Below are positions 33,984 through 42,437 of a stretch of DNA of 64,000 bases, in pieces. The stretch comes from Bifidobacterium ramosum (GTDB lineage Bacteria > Actinomycetota > Actinomycetes > Actinomycetales > Bifidobacteriaceae), in the NCBI RefSeq assembly GCF_009299505.1, contig NZ_WBSM01000003.1:151828-215827 (forward strand), read 5' to 3'. The notes under the pieces were generated by a model. The model was not told the origin of the DNA, ran no database searches, and was given only the letters and a program-made list of their open reading frames with translations. Made by a program: the position numbers and the translations under genes. Position 1 is the stretch's first letter. Each line of letters begins with the position of its first letter.

Positions 33984-36089
33984 TTACCGCACGGCGATTT
34001 CCATCGTTATCCCAGCATAGGCCGGATTGAGTTCCTCGTCGCGCTGCATGTCGAGAATCGGCATGCCCTCGTTCGACCAGTGGACACGCCGCACCTGCGC
34101 GTCGCGCCCGCCGTATCGCCCGTTTTCGTATTCCGCGTTGTGGAACACGTAGATCAGGTTGCCGTCCTCGTCGTGCGACCACATGCCGTGGCCGGTGCCC
34201 AGCTGCCATTCACCGTTGTACATGCCGGATTTCTGCAGCGGGTAGTCGAGTTTCGTCCACGTGGCCGGATCGGTCAGGTCGGCGCGCACGCCGGCCGGCG
34301 CGGTGACCAGGCCGGTCGTGTAGTCGATGCCGACGAGCGAACCGGAGTAGATCAGGAAGATCCTTCCCTCGTGGACGAACGCGTTCGGCCCTTCGGCGAT
34401 CATGTTGTCCCACGCGAACTCGGGCACGACGATCTGCGTCGGCTCGCCGGTCAGCCGCGTCGGCCGGTTGGGGTCGAACGGCGCGATCCACACGCTGCCG
34501 ACCTGCTGCCACGCGTAGTACCAGCGGCCGGAGTCGACGATCACGGTCATGTCGAGCGAGATGCGCTGCACCGGGTTCAGGATCCGTTCGCCGGGGCCGA
34601 GGATCGGTTCGGGAACGGTCCAGTTGGCGGGGTCGCGCGGGTCGAGGTCGCGACCGTCCGCATCCTGCTTGAGCTGCATGATGTGGCAGCGGCCGGTCCA
34701 CATGTCGGGTTTGCCGGCGCGGTCGTTCGCGGTGCCGTCCGGGTTGGCGGCCGGCCCGTCGAAGCACGGCATGAACAGCACGGACAGCCTGCCGCCGATC
34801 ACGTGCAGTTCGGGCGCCCAGAAGCAGCCGGTCATCGCACGGCCTTCGCTGTTGCGGTCGCCGCGGACGAGCAGGTCGATTTCGCGGTCGCGCCCGCCGG
34901 CGGCGTCCGACAGGTCGGCGATGGCGGTCGCCACGCGCAGCGGCATGTGCGTGCGTCCGCCGTTTGGATCGATGCAATTACCGTCAGTGTCATCCGTGGC
35001 GATGAACATGAAAAGTTGTTCACCGTTGTAATTCCATGCGAACACGGATGGGTCGGCGCGTTCGACGGCGAACGGCACGGGATAGTCTGCCTGGCGGATG
35101 CGGCCGTTGATGGCGCGGCGTTCGCCCGGCTTGAGTCGGCCGGCCGCGGCGTCGTCGGCAAGTGCGGCGAGCTGCGTCTGGTTCCAGTCGACGGCGCGCA
35201 TCGCCGTGGATCCGTCGGAGTACTGCAGTTTGGCGGTGGTGCGGCCGAGCGAGCCGATGAGGTCGCGGGCTTCGCCGTCGTACAGGTCGGCCGAGACGGT
35301 CATGGTCGGCACGGCGACGCCGGTGTTGTAGACGCGGCCGAATCGCGCGATCAGCGTCGCGGCCTCCTGTTCGGTGATGCCGATCTCGTTGCCGGGGACG
35401 GCGTTCGCGATGCCGTACTCGCGACGGACGGCGACGTCGTTCGCATCGAACGTATCGTCGTCCTCGACCGGCAGCGTCGTGCCGACCGAGGCGACGATGT
35501 CGGCACAGACCGAGCGCATCGCGCGACCGTCGTCATCATGCCAGCGGATGATGTACCGATGATCTGCATCGTTGTACGTCACCGTCGGGCGATGCACGCC
35601 GGCCGTGGTGTCGAGCAGCACCAGTCCACGCTGATCGTACGCCGTCAGATCCCGGCTGGTCGCCAGCAGGAACGCCGATCGTTCGGAGCCGTCCGCGTCG
35701 CCACCGCGCGCGGTGCGGGTCGCCGCGACGGCGAATCTGCCGGACGCCAGACGGAACAGGTACGGGTCCTTGAGGCTTTTGAGTTCGAGGTCGACGCCGG
35801 GCATCGCCGCACCGTAGGTAACGGCGTCGCTGGCCGGCCGTTCGGGCGTGTACCGATCGGCAGAGAACCGCGCCGAGGCGGTGCAGGCGCGGCGGGATTC
35901 TGGCGTCGCCGCGGCGATCGGCACGCCGGCGGCGAAGAAGATGCCGTAGTTCTCGTTGAGCGGCGTCCACGAGCCGTCGAGGTGCGAGCACAACGCGAGA
36001 TGCATGCTGAATGCAACATCCTCGTTGTTCGCTTCCTCGCGCGACGTGGGGACACGCGTGTAACACAGCAGGGAGTAGGAGTCGGACAT
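33984..36089 (-). CDS. Large GH43 family protein with duplicated propeller-like halves
   Basis: 701-residue protein without a signal peptide. The N-terminal ~240 residues contain an incomplete GH43-like propeller (SLKDPYLFRLASGRFAVAAT, then DLTAYDQRGLVLLDT and GVHRPTVTYNDADHRYIIRW). A short beta-rich linker (about 270-350) resembles an Ig-like module (VPTMTVSADLYDGEARDL). A complete GH43 domain (about 360-701) follows, with RADPSVFAW, ISLDMTVIVD and AEGPNAFVHEG carrying the catalytic triad. Only the second half seems catalytic. The ATG at 36089 follows GGACGAGG. It is divergent from the secreted arabinanase gene and shares its operators. Probably trims branched arabinan or arabinoxylan oligosaccharides inside the cell. 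Confidence 0.78.
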   Translation of the reverse strand: MSDSYSLLCYTRVPTSREEANNEDVAFSMHLALCSHLDGSWTPLNENYGIFFAAGVPIAAATPESRRACTASARFSADRYTPERPASDAVTYGAAMPGVDLELKSLKDPYLFRLASGRFAVAATRTARGGDADGSERSAFLLATSRDLTAYDQRGLVLLDTTAGVHRPTVTYNDADHRYIIRWHDDDGRAMRSVCADIVASVGTTLPVEDDDTFDANDVAVRREYGIANAVPGNEIGITEQEAATLIARFGRVYNTGVAVPTMTVSADLYDGEARDLIGSLGRTTAKLQYSDGSTAMRAVDWNQTQLAALADDAAAGRLKPGERRAINGRIRQADYPVPFAVERADPSVFAWNYNGEQLFMFIATDDTDGNCIDPNGGRTHMPLRVATAIADLSDAAGGRDREIDLLVRGDRNSEGRAMTGCFWAPELHVIGGRLSVLFMPCFDGPAANPDGTANDRAGKPDMWTGRCHIMQLKQDADGRDLDPRDPANWTVPEPILGPGERILNPVQRISLDMTVIVDSGRWYYAWQQVGSVWIAPFDPNRPTRLTGEPTQIVVPEFAWDNMIAEGPNAFVHEGRIFLIYSGSLVGIDYTTGLVTAPAGVRADLTDPATWTKLDYPLQKSGMYNGEWQLGTGHGMWSHDEDGNLIYVFHNAEYENGRYGGRDAQVRRVHWSNEGMPILDMQRDEELNPAYAGITMEIAVR

Positions 36090-36117
36090 TCCTCGTCCTT
36101 TCGGATTCGACAATTCG

Positions 36118-36182
36118 CTTACAACGATGTATATTGTACTTGAATTTACATCGTTGTACAAATCAGCGTGGCTTTCTATAGC
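36118..36182. promoter_or_regulatory. Divergent promoters sharing one -35 palindrome inside a LacI operator
   Basis: TTGTACAA (36154-36161) supplies TTGTAC as the -35 box on both strands. Plus strand: 17-base spacer to TATAGC (36177-36182). Minus strand: 17-base spacer to TACAAT (36133-36138). Operators TTTACATCGTTGTACAAA (36145-36162) and GCTTACAACGATGTAT (36118-36133) cover the shared -35 box and the minus-strand start region. Confidence 0.65.
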
Positions 36183-36204
36183 ACGCTCGAAGGAGAGGAA
36201 CAAC

Positions 36205-37797
36205 ATGACATTCACCGGAACGCTCCGCCGCGCGGTCACCACGGCGGTGGCGGCGGCCATGCTCGTCGGCACGCTGGCCGGCTGCTCGTCGACCGCCAAC
36301 TCGAACGCATCGTCGAACGCCAAGAACGCCAACGCCACCAGCCAGTCCAGCACCACCGACATCAAGCGCGGCGAATCGCACGACCCCGACATCGTCAAGG
36401 CCAACGGCAAGTACTACATCTTCGGCTCGCACCTCGCCTGGCTCAAAAGCGACGACCTGATCAACTGGACGCCGTTCAAGAACAACCTGAGCACCGACTA
36501 CGAGAAGATCTTCGCCGACATCTGGACCAACTGGTCGAAGCAGTCGTCCAACCCCGACGTCAAGGGCAACATGTGGGCGCCCGAGGTCTACTGGAACAAA
36601 ACCATGAAGAAATGGTGCATGTACATGTCGATCAACGGCGCCAACTACCGCTCGGCGATCGTGCTGCTCACCGCCGACGACATCGAGGGCGACTGGACGT
36701 ACGTCGGCCCAGTGACTTACTCCGGCTTCGAAAAGGTGAACGCCGGCAAGACCGACGTGTGGAAGGTGCTTGGCGAGGGCGCCGACCTGACCCGCTACAC
36801 GTCGCAGACCGACACCGGCATCAACGCGATCGACCCGTACATCTCCGAGGACGACAACGGCGACCTGTGGATGAGCTTCGGCTCATGGTTCGGCGGCATC
36901 TGGATGCTCAAGATTGACCCGAAGACCGGCCTGCGCGACTACAGTACGAAGTACGAGACGGTCAAGAACAAGTCCGACGCGTACTACGGCATCAAGATCG
37001 CCGGCGGCTTCGGCAACTCCGGCGAAGGCAACGCGATCATTCATGCCAACGGGCACTGGTACCTGTTCCTCTCCTACGGCGGTCTGACGCAGACCGGCGG
37101 CTACCAGATGCGCATGTTCCGCTCCGACAAGCTCACCGGACCGTACATCGATGAAAAGGGCAACACCGCCATCAGCACGCGCGCCATCGGCAACAACTGG
37201 CAGAGCGAGAACGGCGTGCGCCTCATGAGTTCGATCCAGTGGAGCGGCAACGACAACGCGAACATCGAAGTCGCGCAGGGCGGCAACTCGCTGCTCACCG
37301 ACGACGACGGCACCATGTACGTCGTGTACCACAGCCGCTTCTCCGGCACCGGCGAAAAGCACGAGGTGCGCGTGCACGAACTGCTTGCCACCGACGACGG
37401 CTGGCTTGTGGCCGCGCCGTACGAATACACCGGCACCAAGGCCGCCGACACCAAGTACACCGCCAAGAACGTGGCCGGCGACTACGAGTTCGTGATCCAC
37501 GAGCAGAAGACCTCGTTCAAAGGCCCGAAGAAGGTCACCGACAAGACCAGCACCGACTACCGCGGCGTCAACAAGCCGGTCAACATCACGCTGACCGAGG
37601 ACGGCAAGGTCACCGGCGACAAGACCGGCACGTGGAAGCTCGACAAGACCGACGGCACCGGCGACATGACCATCACGCTCGACGGCGTGGAGTACCACGG
37701 CGCGTTCGATAAGCTGCCGCGCGACAAGGACCGCAAGGTCGAGATGACCTTCTCCGTGATCGGCGACAACCTCTGCGCCTGGGCCTCCCAGAAGTAG
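36205..37797 (+). CDS. Secreted GH43 endo-alpha-1,5-L-arabinanase-like lipoprotein
   Basis: 530-residue lipoprotein: lipobox LAGC with C27, then a Ser/Asn/Ala-rich tether of about 25 residues. The GH43 propeller (about 55-400) has the arabinanase pattern HDPDIVKANGKYYIFGSH, MWAPEVYWN, INAIDPYISED and SGEGNAIIHANGHWYLFLSY, which supply the triad and the metal-site surroundings. The C-terminal ~115 residues (AGDYEFVIHEQ...TGTWKL...YHGAFDKLP) match the lipocalin-like beta-barrel found after the propeller in two-domain arabinanases such as Abn2 of Bacillus. It probably makes the first extracellular cut in arabinan. The ATG at 36205 follows AGGAGAGGAAC. It shares its promoter with the divergent large GH43 gene. 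Confidence 0.87.
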   Translation: MTFTGTLRRAVTTAVAAAMLVGTLAGCSSTANSNASSNAKNANATSQSSTTDIKRGESHDPDIVKANGKYYIFGSHLAWLKSDDLINWTPFKNNLSTDYEKIFADIWTNWSKQSSNPDVKGNMWAPEVYWNKTMKKWCMYMSINGANYRSAIVLLTADDIEGDWTYVGPVTYSGFEKVNAGKTDVWKVLGEGADLTRYTSQTDTGINAIDPYISEDDNGDLWMSFGSWFGGIWMLKIDPKTGLRDYSTKYETVKNKSDAYYGIKIAGGFGNSGEGNAIIHANGHWYLFLSYGGLTQTGGYQMRMFRSDKLTGPYIDEKGNTAISTRAIGNNWQSENGVRLMSSIQWSGNDNANIEVAQGGNSLLTDDDGTMYVVYHSRFSGTGEKHEVRVHELLATDDGWLVAAPYEYTGTKAADTKYTAKNVAGDYEFVIHEQKTSFKGPKKVTDKTSTDYRGVNKPVNITLTEDGKVTGDKTGTWKLDKTDGTGDMTITLDGVEYHGAFDKLPRDKDRKVEMTFSVIGDNLCAWASQK

Positions 37798-37815
37798 CGG
37801 CCGGCGCCGCGCCGG

Positions 37816-37884
37816 ACGGGTGCGCCTGTCCGGTATGGGTGCGTCTGTTCTGTCTGGCGCACCCGTACCGGACGGCGCACCCGT
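37816..37884 (+). terminator. Terminator-like hairpin after the secreted GH43 gene
   Basis: ACGGGTGCGCCTGTCCGGTA pairs with the downstream TACCGGACGGCGCACCCGT apart from one bulged base, enclosing about 30 bases. It starts 18 bases after the stop codon. Confidence 0.55.
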
Positions 37885-37975
37885 TCTGTCCGGCACGTCC
37901 GTTCCGGCCGGCATACGTCCGTTTCGCCCGGCCTCTTCCGTCGTTCATCAATCCCTCATATCGCCTTTCCCTCTA

Positions 37976-38021
37976 ACGGACATACAGCCGTTTTCAACGA
38001 TGGAATCGGCTGTATGTCCGT
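37976..38021. repeat. Family A hairpin, copy 18
   Basis: Perfect arms; the centre begins GTTTT facing AATC, a T-T mismatch also seen in copies 20 and 23. Confidence 0.88.
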
Positions 38022-38056
38022 TAGGGGGTGGGGTGACGGCGCACAGCGTTCGCGAT

Positions 38057-38124
38057 CGTCATAGTGCCATATGCGTCACAGTGCCACATGGGTCACAGTG
38101 CCATACGCGTCACAGCGCCACGGC
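38057..38124. repeat. 17-bp tandem repeat, four units
   Basis: Units of the type CGTCACAGTGCCATATG begin at 38057, 38074, 38091 and 38108, exactly 17 bp apart, with point differences. Weaker copies continue to about 38160. It lies between family A copies 18 and 19 in a gene-free gap. Confidence 0.7.
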
Positions 38125-38240
38125 GTTTCGCGTAGCGGCACAGCGTCTCGCATGCCTCACACAACCGCGTCGCGAACATCGCAGAGTTTCACGCAACCGC
38201 TCACACCGTTCTCATCAATCCCCATATCCCATCTCCCTCA

Positions 38241-38286
38241 ACGGACATACAGCCGATTCGTCCATGCTTTTCGGCTGTATGTCCGT
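38241..38286. repeat. Family A hairpin, copy 19
   Basis: Perfect 14-bp arms; the centre ends CTTTTC so the stem stops early. It is 37 bases before the next gene's start, so it lies in the leader of that transcript or blocks readthrough. Confidence 0.87.
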
Positions 38287-38322
38287 TGACGTACAAGAGA
38301 ACAACACACTAAGGAATGTTCC

Positions 38323-40020
38323 ATGGCAACGTCGCACGAACACCCACTCGCCCCGCACCACGTCGCGATCCACGACCCGGCCATCGTCGAGGACAACGGC
38401 ACGTACTACATCTTCGGCACACACCGCCGCTGCGCCCGCAGCACCGACCTCGTCCACTGGGAGTACTTCGAGAACAACCTGAGCCGCGATCCGGCCTCAC
38501 TGCTCGGCGGCATCTGGGAGGCGTGGCCGAAGCAGCCGGAGAACCCGGCGCTCGAAGGCAACACGTGGGCGCCGGACGTGATCTGGAACGAGGTGATGCG
38601 CAAGTGGTGCATGTACCTGTCGGTCAACGGTCACGAATTCCGCTCGGTGATCGTGCTGCTCACGGCCGATCGTCTCGACGGCGACTGGACGTGCGTCGGG
38701 CCGGTCGTCTATTCCGGTTTCAACGTTGACAATGTGGACCGCACCGATGTGCCGCGCGTACTGGGAGACGAGGCCGCGCATGGCGATCTGTCACGGTATG
38801 CATCGTTGAAGGATACGCGGATCAACGCGATCGACGCCGCGCCGATCCGTTGCGATCACGGCGAGATGTGGATGAGCTTCGGCTCATGGTTCGGCGGCAT
38901 CTGGATGTTCAAGCTCGATCCGACGACCGGCCTGCGCGACTACGGCGTGCGCTACCCGCTCGTCCACGATTCCGCCGACCCGTACTACGGTGTGAAGGTC
39001 GCCGGCGGCTACTGGAATTCCGGCGAAGGCTCGTATTTCGTGCATCGCAACGGCTGGTGGTACCTGTTCATGGCCTACGGCTGGCTCGGCCGTACCGGCG
39101 GCTATCAGATCCGACTGTTCCGCTCGCGCAACCTCGTCGGCCCATACGTCGATCAGAACGGCAACCCCGCGATTTCCAACGGTGAAATCCCCGACAATCA
39201 GACCAAAGGCACCGGCATCCGACTCACGTCGTCGATCAGATGGAGCGGCGGGCCGGCCGACGACGACACAATCGAAGCGTCGCAGGGGCATAACTCCGTG
39301 CTCACGCGCGGTTCGGACGGCCGGCTGTTCCTCACCTATCACACGCGGTTCGTCGGCCGCGACGACAATGACTACGAGACGCATCTGCGCGAACTGCTGC
39401 CGACCGCGGACGGCTGGCTGGCGGCTGCGCCGTACGAGTACCGCGGCGAGGTCGCCGCGCCTCCGACCGTCGCGAATACCACCGATCCGTACGCGACTCC
39501 GACGCACGCGGCGAACACCGGGACCGAACCGGGAGCGGCAGACGCGCACGACCAATCATCGTGCACATGCGTCCGACCGACGCACGAATCGGATCTCGCG
39601 CACCCGTCGCTGGTGAGCGGCGACTACGAGTTCGTCCGGCATGATCCGCATACGTATTTCAACGGCACGCGTGACGCGGACGGCACATGGCACGGCGTGA
39701 ATCTGCCCGAGACGATCACGCTGCAGCCGGACGGGCGCGTGACCAGCGGCGGCGTGGTCGACTTCTTCGATACGCCGGACGCGAACCTGCCGCGGTCGAC
39801 CGATGGCCCGGTGTCGCGCGGATCGTGGCGGATGCTTGGCGCAACGCCGGCCGGCGTGCGCTGCTGCGACAGCGACATGGCGATTACGATTGACGGGATG
39901 ACGTACACCGGCGTCTTCGCCGTACTGCCGCGCGAGACCGACGGCCGGGCGACGCTGACGTTCTCCGCGATCGGCGGCAATCAGGCGGTCTGGGGGTCCC
40001 GCATCGAGGCCCGATCCTGA
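38323..40020 (+). CDS. Intracellular GH43 arabinanase paralogue with lipocalin-like C-terminus
   Basis: 565-residue paralogue of the preceding gene but lacking signal peptide and lipobox, so probably cytosolic. Shared blocks include HDPAIVEDNGTYYIFGTH, MWMSFGSWFGGIWMFKLDP and SGEGSYFVHRNGWWYLFMAY. The middle acid region reads INAIDAAPI instead of INAIDPYI. Between propeller and C-terminal barrel lies a Thr/Ala/Pro-rich linker of about 55 residues with a CTC motif. The C-terminal domain (SGDYEFVRHDPHTYFNGTRD onward) parallels the lipocalin-like module. The ATG at 38323 follows AAGGAATG. It likely arose by tandem duplication and acts on imported oligosaccharides. Confidence 0.84.
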   Translation: MATSHEHPLAPHHVAIHDPAIVEDNGTYYIFGTHRRCARSTDLVHWEYFENNLSRDPASLLGGIWEAWPKQPENPALEGNTWAPDVIWNEVMRKWCMYLSVNGHEFRSVIVLLTADRLDGDWTCVGPVVYSGFNVDNVDRTDVPRVLGDEAAHGDLSRYASLKDTRINAIDAAPIRCDHGEMWMSFGSWFGGIWMFKLDPTTGLRDYGVRYPLVHDSADPYYGVKVAGGYWNSGEGSYFVHRNGWWYLFMAYGWLGRTGGYQIRLFRSRNLVGPYVDQNGNPAISNGEIPDNQTKGTGIRLTSSIRWSGGPADDDTIEASQGHNSVLTRGSDGRLFLTYHTRFVGRDDNDYETHLRELLPTADGWLAAAPYEYRGEVAAPPTVANTTDPYATPTHAANTGTEPGAADAHDQSSCTCVRPTHESDLAHPSLVSGDYEFVRHDPHTYFNGTRDADGTWHGVNLPETITLQPDGRVTSGGVVDFFDTPDANLPRSTDGPVSRGSWRMLGATPAGVRCCDSDMAITIDGMTYTGVFAVLPRETDGRATLTFSAIGGNQAVWGSRIEARS

Positions 40021-40038
40021 GTCTGCTCTAGCACCTCA

Positions 40039-40084
40039 GCGGACATACAGCCGTTTTCACCGTTGGAATCGGCTGTATGTCCGT
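40039..40084. repeat. Family A hairpin, copy 20
   Basis: Left arm begins GCGG instead of ACGG, giving a G-T pair with the right arm; the centre begins GTTTT. Confidence 0.83.
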
Positions 40085-40138
40085 AAAGGTAGGTACGCCA
40101 AGACGTTTACGACTGGTCTATATGTCTCACGTCTCACA

Positions 40139-40184
40139 ACGGACATACGGCCGATTTGCCCGCGGGAAACGGCTGCATGTCCAT
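40139..40184. repeat. Family A hairpin, copy 21, covariation intermediate
   Basis: Left arm has the A to G change of copy 13 (ACGGACATACGGCC) but the right arm still has T at the partner base, giving a G-T pair. The right arm also has GCATG and ends CCAT. Confidence 0.8.
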
Positions 40185-40244
40185 TAGAGGGAAGCACGTC
40201 ATCACGCTTGCAACGGCCCCACACGCCTCACGCACCACCGTCCA

Positions 40245-40290
40245 ACGGACATACAGCCGTTTTTCGTGGGTAAATCGGCTGTATGTCCGT
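40245..40290. repeat. Family A hairpin, copy 22
   Basis: Perfect arms; starts 12 bases beyond the next minus-strand gene's stop on its 3' side, in the convergent gap. Confidence 0.88.
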
Positions 40291-40302
40291 CGAGGGACAA
40301 GG

Positions 40303-41328
40303 CTAGAGCTCGACTTCGGGCTTGGTGGGATCGTCCTTGACGTGGGCGAACTTGGCGGCGAGTGCCTCCTTGTTCTTGCGCTCGTCCTCTTCCTTGGCGC
40401 GACGCTTGGCCTCGTCCGGGTCCCACGTCACATCGTCGTAGTGGCGCGCCCATTCGGCCTCGGCAATCGGCGCGATCACACCGGTCGTCGCCACCGTCGT
40501 GCCGGCATCGCCAGCATCTGCTCGGGCGGCCAGCAACGTACGATACTGATCGTCGGTCAGGCAGATACGCGGCACCGCGGTCTGCTCACGCAGCTCGTTG
40601 ACGAACAGGACGATCGGCAGCTGCGCAACGGCCGCAGCGGTCGTATCGTCCGCACCAACACCGCTTTGTTCAACGATGGACAGCAGTCCGTCGCAGATCA
40701 CCAGCGACTCGGCGAACCGTCGCGTCAGCCCATCGACGGCACGCGTCGCACTGTCGTCGTCCGTCGTGTCCGTCACACCGCCCGGCACGCCATCCGCCGC
40801 ACTGCTATCATCCACCGCGCCGCCGGTCACGCCGTCACCGTCCGCCGCAACATCGTCGGCACCGTCACCCGCAACGCCAGCACCATCGCCCAGCGTCCGT
40901 TCGATCACCGTCACCGCCTCGCGCAGCCCGTCCGCAGTCGCAGCCGGCCACTCGACGCCCATCGCGGACGCCGCATCGAACAGCACGGACGGATCATGCG
41001 CGTCACGATACCCGACCATCGTGTCGTACGCGTCGTTCGCGGCAAGCAACGCGTCGACGATCGACTGCGGACGGCCGGGGATCTCGTCGGCGCCTTCGTA
41101 CACGAACTCGGCGTCCGGCATGGTCACGTCCTCGCCGGTCGCGACGCGTGCGATCGTACGGGCGAGCCGCACCTGCAGGTTCTCCGCATACTTGGCGTCG
41201 TTGTCCATCTGCTTGGCGTCGGTCAGCGGCCACAACGCGACCAACCGCGCGCCGGCCTCCGCGGCCGCGCGCACGGACGGCAGCGCGGCGATGCGCTCGA
41301 CGTCGTATTCATCGATAGAAAAAGTCAT
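40303..41328 (-). CDS. Uncharacterised acidic protein with Asp/Gly-rich linker
   Basis: 341-residue protein I do not recognise. The first ~140 residues look helical and globular (VERIAALPSVRAAAEAGARLVALWPLT; DAKYAENLQVRLARTIARVA). Residues about 150-195 are an Asp/Gly/Ala/Val repeat-like linker of low complexity. A second ordered part follows (RFAESLVICDGLLSIVEQ). The C-terminal ~50 residues are charged (DEAKRRAKEEDERKNKEALA) and probably one helix. No signal peptide, membrane segment or catalytic motif is visible. The ATG at 41328 follows AAAGGAGCGAAG, a strong site. It lies downstream of a histidine-phosphatase gene on the same strand. Confidence 0.7.
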   Translation of the reverse strand: MTFSIDEYDVERIAALPSVRAAAEAGARLVALWPLTDAKQMDNDAKYAENLQVRLARTIARVATGEDVTMPDAEFVYEGADEIPGRPQSIVDALLAANDAYDTMVGYRDAHDPSVLFDAASAMGVEWPAATADGLREAVTVIERTLGDGAGVAGDGADDVAADGDGVTGGAVDDSSAADGVPGGVTDTTDDDSATRAVDGLTRRFAESLVICDGLLSIVEQSGVGADDTTAAAVAQLPIVLFVNELREQTAVPRICLTDDQYRTLLAARADAGDAGTTVATTGVIAPIAEAEWARHYDDVTWDPDEAKRRAKEEDERKNKEALAAKFAHVKDDPTKPEVEL

Positions 41329-41419
41329 CTTCGCTCCTTTGCACACGTATTCGCCGCCGCCGTCACGAAAGACGCACGTCCACGCACGCGCCGCACGGCA
41401 ACCATTCACCATTGTCCCG

Positions 41420-42079
41420 CTACCGCACGTCGGCCGCAGGGTCGACATACGTGATTGCCATCACATCGCCGGTCTCACAGTCGTAGGTAATCGATGTAAC
41501 CGACGCGAGCGCCGTATGCCGCAGGAACATCCAGTGCTCGGGATGCCCGGTCTCCAGCAGATGCCGATACGACCAGATCGGCGACTCGTGGCTCACCACC
41601 ACGATCTGCTCGCCGGGATGCTGCCGCACCTTCTCGCGTGCGAAATCACCCACGCGCGCCGCGATCGACCGATACGACTCGCCCCAGCTCGGCTTCCACA
41701 GGTTCAGCACGAGCTTCCAGTTGCCGTTCCGCCACAGCGCACCCTCGCCGTGACCGATGCGTTTGCCGCGGAACTCGTTGCCCGCCTCGATCACCCGTTC
41801 GTCGGTCGTCAGTGTCAGCGGCTCCTGCCCGCGTGCGGCACGCACGCCGTTCAGCGCGTCGATAATCGCGTCGGCCGTCTCGCGCGTACGTTCCAACGGC
41901 GACGAATACACCGCGGCGATCGTGTTCGTCTGCGGGTTCGCCGCCAGATACGCGCCCGTCGCCTGCGCCATGCGCAACCCGCGATCCGACAGGTGGAACC
42001 CCGGCAGCCGCTCGTACAGCAGATGATCGGGGTTGTACACCTTGCCGTGACGGACGAAATGGATGGTGGTCGCGGGCAT
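41420..42079 (-). CDS. Histidine phosphatase family protein (phosphoglycerate mutase-like)
   Basis: 219-residue cytosolic phosphatase of the RHG family. The catalytic histidine is H11 in FVRHGKVYN; YSSPLERTRETADAI supplies the second arginine, and the second catalytic histidine is in VVSHESPIW. The family includes phosphoglycerate mutases, cobalamin-pathway phosphatases and broad-specificity phosphatases; the substrate cannot be told from sequence. The ATG at 42079 follows AAGGAGACGACG. It is divergent from the MFS gene; the acidic protein gene follows after 91 bases and may be co-transcribed. Confidence 0.87.
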   Translation of the reverse strand: MPATTIHFVRHGKVYNPDHLLYERLPGFHLSDRGLRMAQATGAYLAANPQTNTIAAVYSSPLERTRETADAIIDALNGVRAARGQEPLTLTTDERVIEAGNEFRGKRIGHGEGALWRNGNWKLVLNLWKPSWGESYRSIAARVGDFAREKVRQHPGEQIVVVSHESPIWSYRHLLETGHPEHWMFLRHTALASVTSITYDCETGDVMAITYVDPAADVR

Positions 42080-42437
42080 CGTCGTCTCCTTCGTATGTGG
42101 TTTCGCGGACTGTCGCGGCCGGACGGCGGCCGCACGTTCTCCATCAATTATTCAACATGTATGTACCGGTATACCGCGTGTCGCGACAGGCGAACTTCTA
42201 GAGTAGCCGTGACCGAATAATTCACGACGAGACTTTGTCCGATCACACTTAAATACCACGCGGTAACCATACGTCGGTACGTCGGTCAGCGGATCGACCG
42301 ACCAGACCGACCAACGACACGACACGACACCGACCGACAGCCCAGCACGGACCCGATCCGGCACCACCGACCGACCGCCGCGACGCAAAGCGGCGGCTCG
42401 GCCCACCATCCAACCGTGAGCAGAAAGGAGCGGCACC
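42080..42437. other. Divergent promoter region with GACCGAC simple repeats
   Basis: 358 bp between the histidine-phosphatase and MFS genes. It contains a TACCGGTA palindrome near 42164 and a simple-sequence stretch of GACCGAC/CGACA units (about 42290-42360). No gene or family A copy is seen. Confidence 0.5.

Noticed and set aside
11897..36143. Long antisense frames opposite leuA (645 residues), the binding protein (592) and the large GH43 (722)
   Set aside because: Arg/Gly/Val/His-rich compositions typical of GC-rich shadow frames, exactly opposite convincing genes.
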